Shown here: piece by piece, positions 6,945-8,683 of the stretch
How the letters are laid out: each line of letters begins with the position of its first letter
Numbering within the stretch: the stretch's first letter is position 1
NCBI GenBank assembly: GCA_045580775.1
Contig: JAZNOK010000083.1
Location: 1 to 8,683 of the forward strand
DNA length: 8,683 bases
Reading direction: 5' to 3'
From: JAZMZS01 sp045580775
GTDB lineage: Bacteria > Bacillota > Clostridia > Oscillospirales > CAG-272
Made by a program: the position numbers and the translations under genes
The notes under the pieces: generated by a model
Database searches by the model: none
The model's input: only the letters and a program-made list of their open reading frames with translations
Told to the model about the DNA's origin: nothing

Positions 6945-6968
6945 CGAACAATTATTATTATTCGAACA
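6945..6968. promoter_or_regulatory. Candidate AraC-type operator: CGAACA direct repeats
   Basis: CGAACA occurs at 6945-6950 and again at 6963-6968, in direct orientation 18 bp apart start to start. Direct half-sites about two helical turns apart are typical of AraC-family binding. The left copy ends 9 bp from the -35 of the glycyl-radical promoter (about -45 to -50) and the right copy ends 9 bp from the candidate -35 of the regulator. The spacer is exactly (ATT)4 (6951-6962). This is an inference from position and symmetry. Confidence 0.45.
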
Positions 6969-6977
6969 TGATTTTTC

Positions 6978-7006
6978 TTGCGTTTTAAAAACTGATGGTG
7001 TATACT
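6978..7006 (+). promoter_or_regulatory. Weak candidate promoter of the AraC-family regulator
   Basis: TTGCGT (6978-6983) is separated by 17 nt from TATACT (7001-7006). The -35 is poor (3 of 6) and the -10 good (5 of 6). The start point would fall near 7013, leaving a leader of only about 12 nt that still contains the Shine-Dalgarno. This agrees with translation from 7025 and not from the ATG at 6995. Confidence 0.35.
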
Positions 7007-7012
7007 TTTGTT

Positions 7013-7019
7013 GAGGTGA
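7013..7019 (+). promoter_or_regulatory. Ribosome binding site that sets the AraC regulator start
   Basis: GAGGTGA lies 5 nt before the ATG at 7025-7027. The earlier in-frame ATG at 6995 has no Shine-Dalgarno upstream and would put this strong site inside the coding region, so the 263-residue form is preferred. Confidence 0.75.
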
Positions 7020-7024
7020 ATATC

Positions 7025-7816
7025 ATGACTATTACAGATAAAGTATTCGATGTTTTGAAAGTCTTTGATGTCAGAAGCGGAAGGATACCGAGAGGAGACC
7101 GCTTTTGCAAATGTCGTCACAGTGACTGCTTCGTTTATGTAGCTACAGGGAGTGCGGTATATGTATTTGAAGGTAAAGAATACATTGCAAAAGCAGGAGA
7201 CGTAATTTTTTTGGCAGAGAACAGCCGGTATTCTATACATGTTGATAACGATGATTATACCTACATATATGTTGATTTTTTATTTTCCAGAAACGAGAAT
7301 ACAAAAATACAAAATAATATATACAGCTCAGTTGTACTGTCTGACGTCGGTTCTTTGTTTGAAAAGCTGTTGCGGATCGAAAAAACAGCTGAGTTTGCGG
7401 ATGTGATTTATTGCAGATCCCTCTTGTATTTGATCTATTCTAAGATTGCGAAATCCTTCTCAGGAGAATATATTTCAGGGAAGAGAAGATTGGATATTGA
7501 AAAATCTGTGGAATATATGTCGAGCATACTTCATTGTTCTGACGTGAATATACCTGAGCTGGCAAAGCTATGCAATATTAGTGAAGTTCACTATCGCAGA
7601 CTCTTTAAATGTATTTATCACGTTAGTCCAACAAGTTTTTTTGTTACTCTGAAGATCAAGAATGCAAAAGAGATATTGATAAATGAAGACTGTTCAATAT
7701 CCGATGTTTCAAATAGATGCGGATTTAAAAATCACTATTACTTTTCGAAAGTATTTAAGTCAATCACTTCTCTTACTCCAAGCGAATATCGCAGAAGATA
7801 CGCGAGCATTGTCTAA
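7025..7816 (+). CDS. AraC-family transcriptional regulator with N-terminal cupin-like sensor
   Basis: 263 residues from the ATG that follows GAGGTGA. The N-terminal part looks like the AraC cupin sensor: HSDCFVYVATGSAVYVFEGKEYIAKAGDVIFLAENSRYSIHV (about 32-73) has the expected beta-strand and Gly pattern for binding a small ligand. A linker of about 100 residues follows. The two helix-turn-helix units are at about 176-206 (IPELAKLCNISEVHYRRLFK) and about 224-256 (ISDVSNRCGFKNHYYFSKVFKSITSLTPSEYRRR), the canonical C-terminus. The gene is divergent from the glycyl-radical operon across a shared 153-bp control region. It is therefore most likely that operon's own regulator, activating it in response to the enzyme's substrate or a related compound and perhaps controlling itself. 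The ligand is unknown. Confidence 0.93.
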   Translation: MTITDKVFDVLKVFDVRSGRIPRGDRFCKCRHSDCFVYVATGSAVYVFEGKEYIAKAGDVIFLAENSRYSIHVDNDDYTYIYVDFLFSRNENTKIQNNIYSSVVLSDVGSLFEKLLRIEKTAEFADVIYCRSLLYLIYSKIAKSFSGEYISGKRRLDIEKSVEYMSSILHCSDVNIPELAKLCNISEVHYRRLFKCIYHVSPTSFFVTLKIKNAKEILINEDCSISDVSNRCGFKNHYYFSKVFKSITSLTPSEYRRRYASIV

Positions 7817-7844
7817 CAGAGCATAACTCAACAGATTAAGTAAA

Positions 7845-7873
7845 GGGAGCTATCGTAAAGTAACGAAGCTCCC
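7845..7873. terminator. Hairpin between the convergent AraC and spoIVB genes
   Basis: GGGAGCT (7845-7851) pairs with AGCTCCC (7867-7873). Inside, TCGT (7853-7856) pairs with ACGA (7863-7866), leaving one bulged A and a 6-nt loop. The stem is strong but no long T-run follows on either strand. The minus strand has only TTTACTT, so termination would be mainly for spoIVB, or the hairpin protects 3' ends of both convergent transcripts. Confidence 0.55.
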
Positions 7874-7900
7874 CATCAGTTCAAATATTATATATATTAT

Positions 7901-8683
7901 CTAAGCTGAAGCATTTATCATATTTTCAATAAATATCCCGTAGCCTTTAGTAGGTTCGTTTACAAGCACATGCGTTACCGCACCCACAAGCTTGCCGTTC
8001 TGGATGATAGGACTGCCGCTCATACCCTGTATTATTCCTCCCGTTCTTGACAGAAGTTCAGAGTCGGTTACTTTTATAAGAAAGTTTCGTGTCTTTTTAT
8101 TCTCGCTTAGGTCTATGCTTTCGACTTCTACTTTATATTTCCTTGGACCTGTATCATCAAGTGTGCATACTATTGATGCTTCGGCACATTTGATATCATC
8201 AGCTGTTGCTATGCTTAACATTTGATCTGTGCTCTTTAAAGTTGTAATGACACCAAAAATTCCTTTGTCAGTGTTTTTATACAGTGCACCGATACGTCCC
8301 GGATGAAATGATCCGCGGATTTCTCCCGGCGTCCCTTTTGTGCCTTTCAAAATATTGTTTATTTTAATTGAGCACACTGTCCCTTTTGACATTTCTATGA
8401 CGTCCCCTGTGTTTGGATCGCATATTCCGTGTCCTAAACCGCCAAACATTCCTGTATTGGGGTCAATATAAGTTATAGTTCCTATTCCTGCGACTGCGTC
8501 TTTGATATTAATACCTAACCTGTAATCTCCCTCCGAACACTTGAGCGGTGTGATCTTCAGATTGATCTCGGATTTTTGTCTGATCAGGGTGATGGAAAGC
8601 TCCCCGCCTTTTGAGCTGTTTATACATTTTACAAGATCATCAGGGGAAGATATAGTAGTGTTATTGATTTTTATGATCCTGTC
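7901..8683 (-). CDS. spoIVB: SpoIVB peptidase (PDZ plus S55 serine peptidase), N-terminus beyond the window
   Basis: The frame stays open to the right edge, so 260 C-terminal residues are visible and the start is missing. The first visible residues (DRIIKINNTTISSPDDL, to about residue 55) are a PDZ domain. YRLGINIKDAVAGIGTITYIDPNTGMFGGLGHGICD follows and is highly characteristic of the S55 family. The catalytic His is in LGHGI (visible residue 85), the probable Asp in IKVTDSELL (207) and the Ser in QGMSGSP (222), with Ser-His and Ser-Asp spacings like those I recall for B. subtilis SpoIVB. The C-terminal GAVTHVLVNEPTKGYGIFIE completes the match. In sporulation SpoIVB is secreted from the forespore into the intermembrane space and cleaves SpoIVFA, releasing sigma-K processing. 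No key residue is lost. The usual downstream partner spo0A is absent here. Confidence 0.95.
   Translation of the reverse strand, partial: DRIIKINNTTISSPDDLVKCINSSKGGELSITLIRQKSEINLKITPLKCSEGDYRLGINIKDAVAGIGTITYIDPNTGMFGGLGHGICDPNTGDVIEMSKGTVCSIKINNILKGTKGTPGEIRGSFHPGRIGALYKNTDKGIFGVITTLKSTDQMLSIATADDIKCAEASIVCTLDDTGPRKYKVEVESIDLSENKKTRNFLIKVTDSELLSRTGGIIQGMSGSPIIQNGKLVGAVTHVLVNEPTKGYGIFIENMINASA

Noticed and set aside
6905..7240. Minus-strand open frame of 111 codons across the divergent promoter region
   Set aside because: It covers the regulator's 5' end and the control region in antisense, has a Cys/Tyr/Phe-rich composition without domain logic, and lacks a convincing ribosome site.
1..8683. 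tRNA or rRNA genes, CRISPR array, insertion sequence or att site
   Set aside because: Reading both strands showed no cloverleaf, no regularly spaced repeats, no transposase or integrase fragments and no long terminal repeats.

Overview
The window reads as chromosomal DNA of a low-to-moderate G+C, anaerobic, endospore-forming member of the Clostridia. The reasons are a sporulation-specific SpoIVB peptidase, an oxygen-sensitive glycyl radical enzyme with its radical-SAM activase, strong Shine-Dalgarno sites, and short intergenic gaps with Rho-independent terminators. A Ruminococcaceae/Oscillospiraceae-like gut or rumen anaerobe fits, but that placement is an inference.

Layout, left to right. 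Bases 3-56 (+) are the last residues of an AraC-family regulator, which ends in a perfect bidirectional terminator (51-88). Next come four minus-strand genes, transcribed right to left: argS (arginyl-tRNA synthetase), yebC (translation factor or regulator), a one-helix membrane-anchored protein of unknown function, and a small two-helix membrane protein with a zinc ribbon. argS has a near-consensus sigma-A promoter (3768-3796). A hairpin terminator follows yebC, but the last two genes have no clear promoter of their own.

The centre and right (about 3816-7873) hold a compact, more AT-rich cassette. An AraC-family sensor/regulator (7025-7816, +) is divergent from a two-gene operon on the minus strand: a glycyl radical enzyme of about 703 residues (4760-6871) and its radical-SAM activating enzyme (3884-4750), closed by a strong terminator (3816-3856). 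The divergent intergenic region holds a good promoter for the operon (TTTACA-17-TATGCT), a weaker candidate for the regulator, and midway between them two CGAACA direct repeats separated by exactly (ATT)4, a plausible operator. The enzyme keeps the catalytic Cys/Glu motif (GCYEP) and the radical-bearing glycine (RLCGW). It lacks the double cysteine of pyruvate formate-lyase, is shorter than the characterised dehydratases and lyases, and has no pathway neighbour that reveals its substrate. It is the best candidate here for an undescribed function: a regulator-controlled radical lyase or dehydratase.

The right edge (7901-8683, -) carries the PDZ and S55 peptidase domains of SpoIVB, cut by the window end. 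The gene usually found downstream of spoIVB in spore formers, spo0A, is not there. The AraC/glycyl-radical cassette lies in that position instead.

I saw no tRNA, rRNA, CRISPR array, insertion sequence or riboswitch. Both reassigned start codons (glycyl radical enzyme and AraC regulator) rest on Shine-Dalgarno placement.
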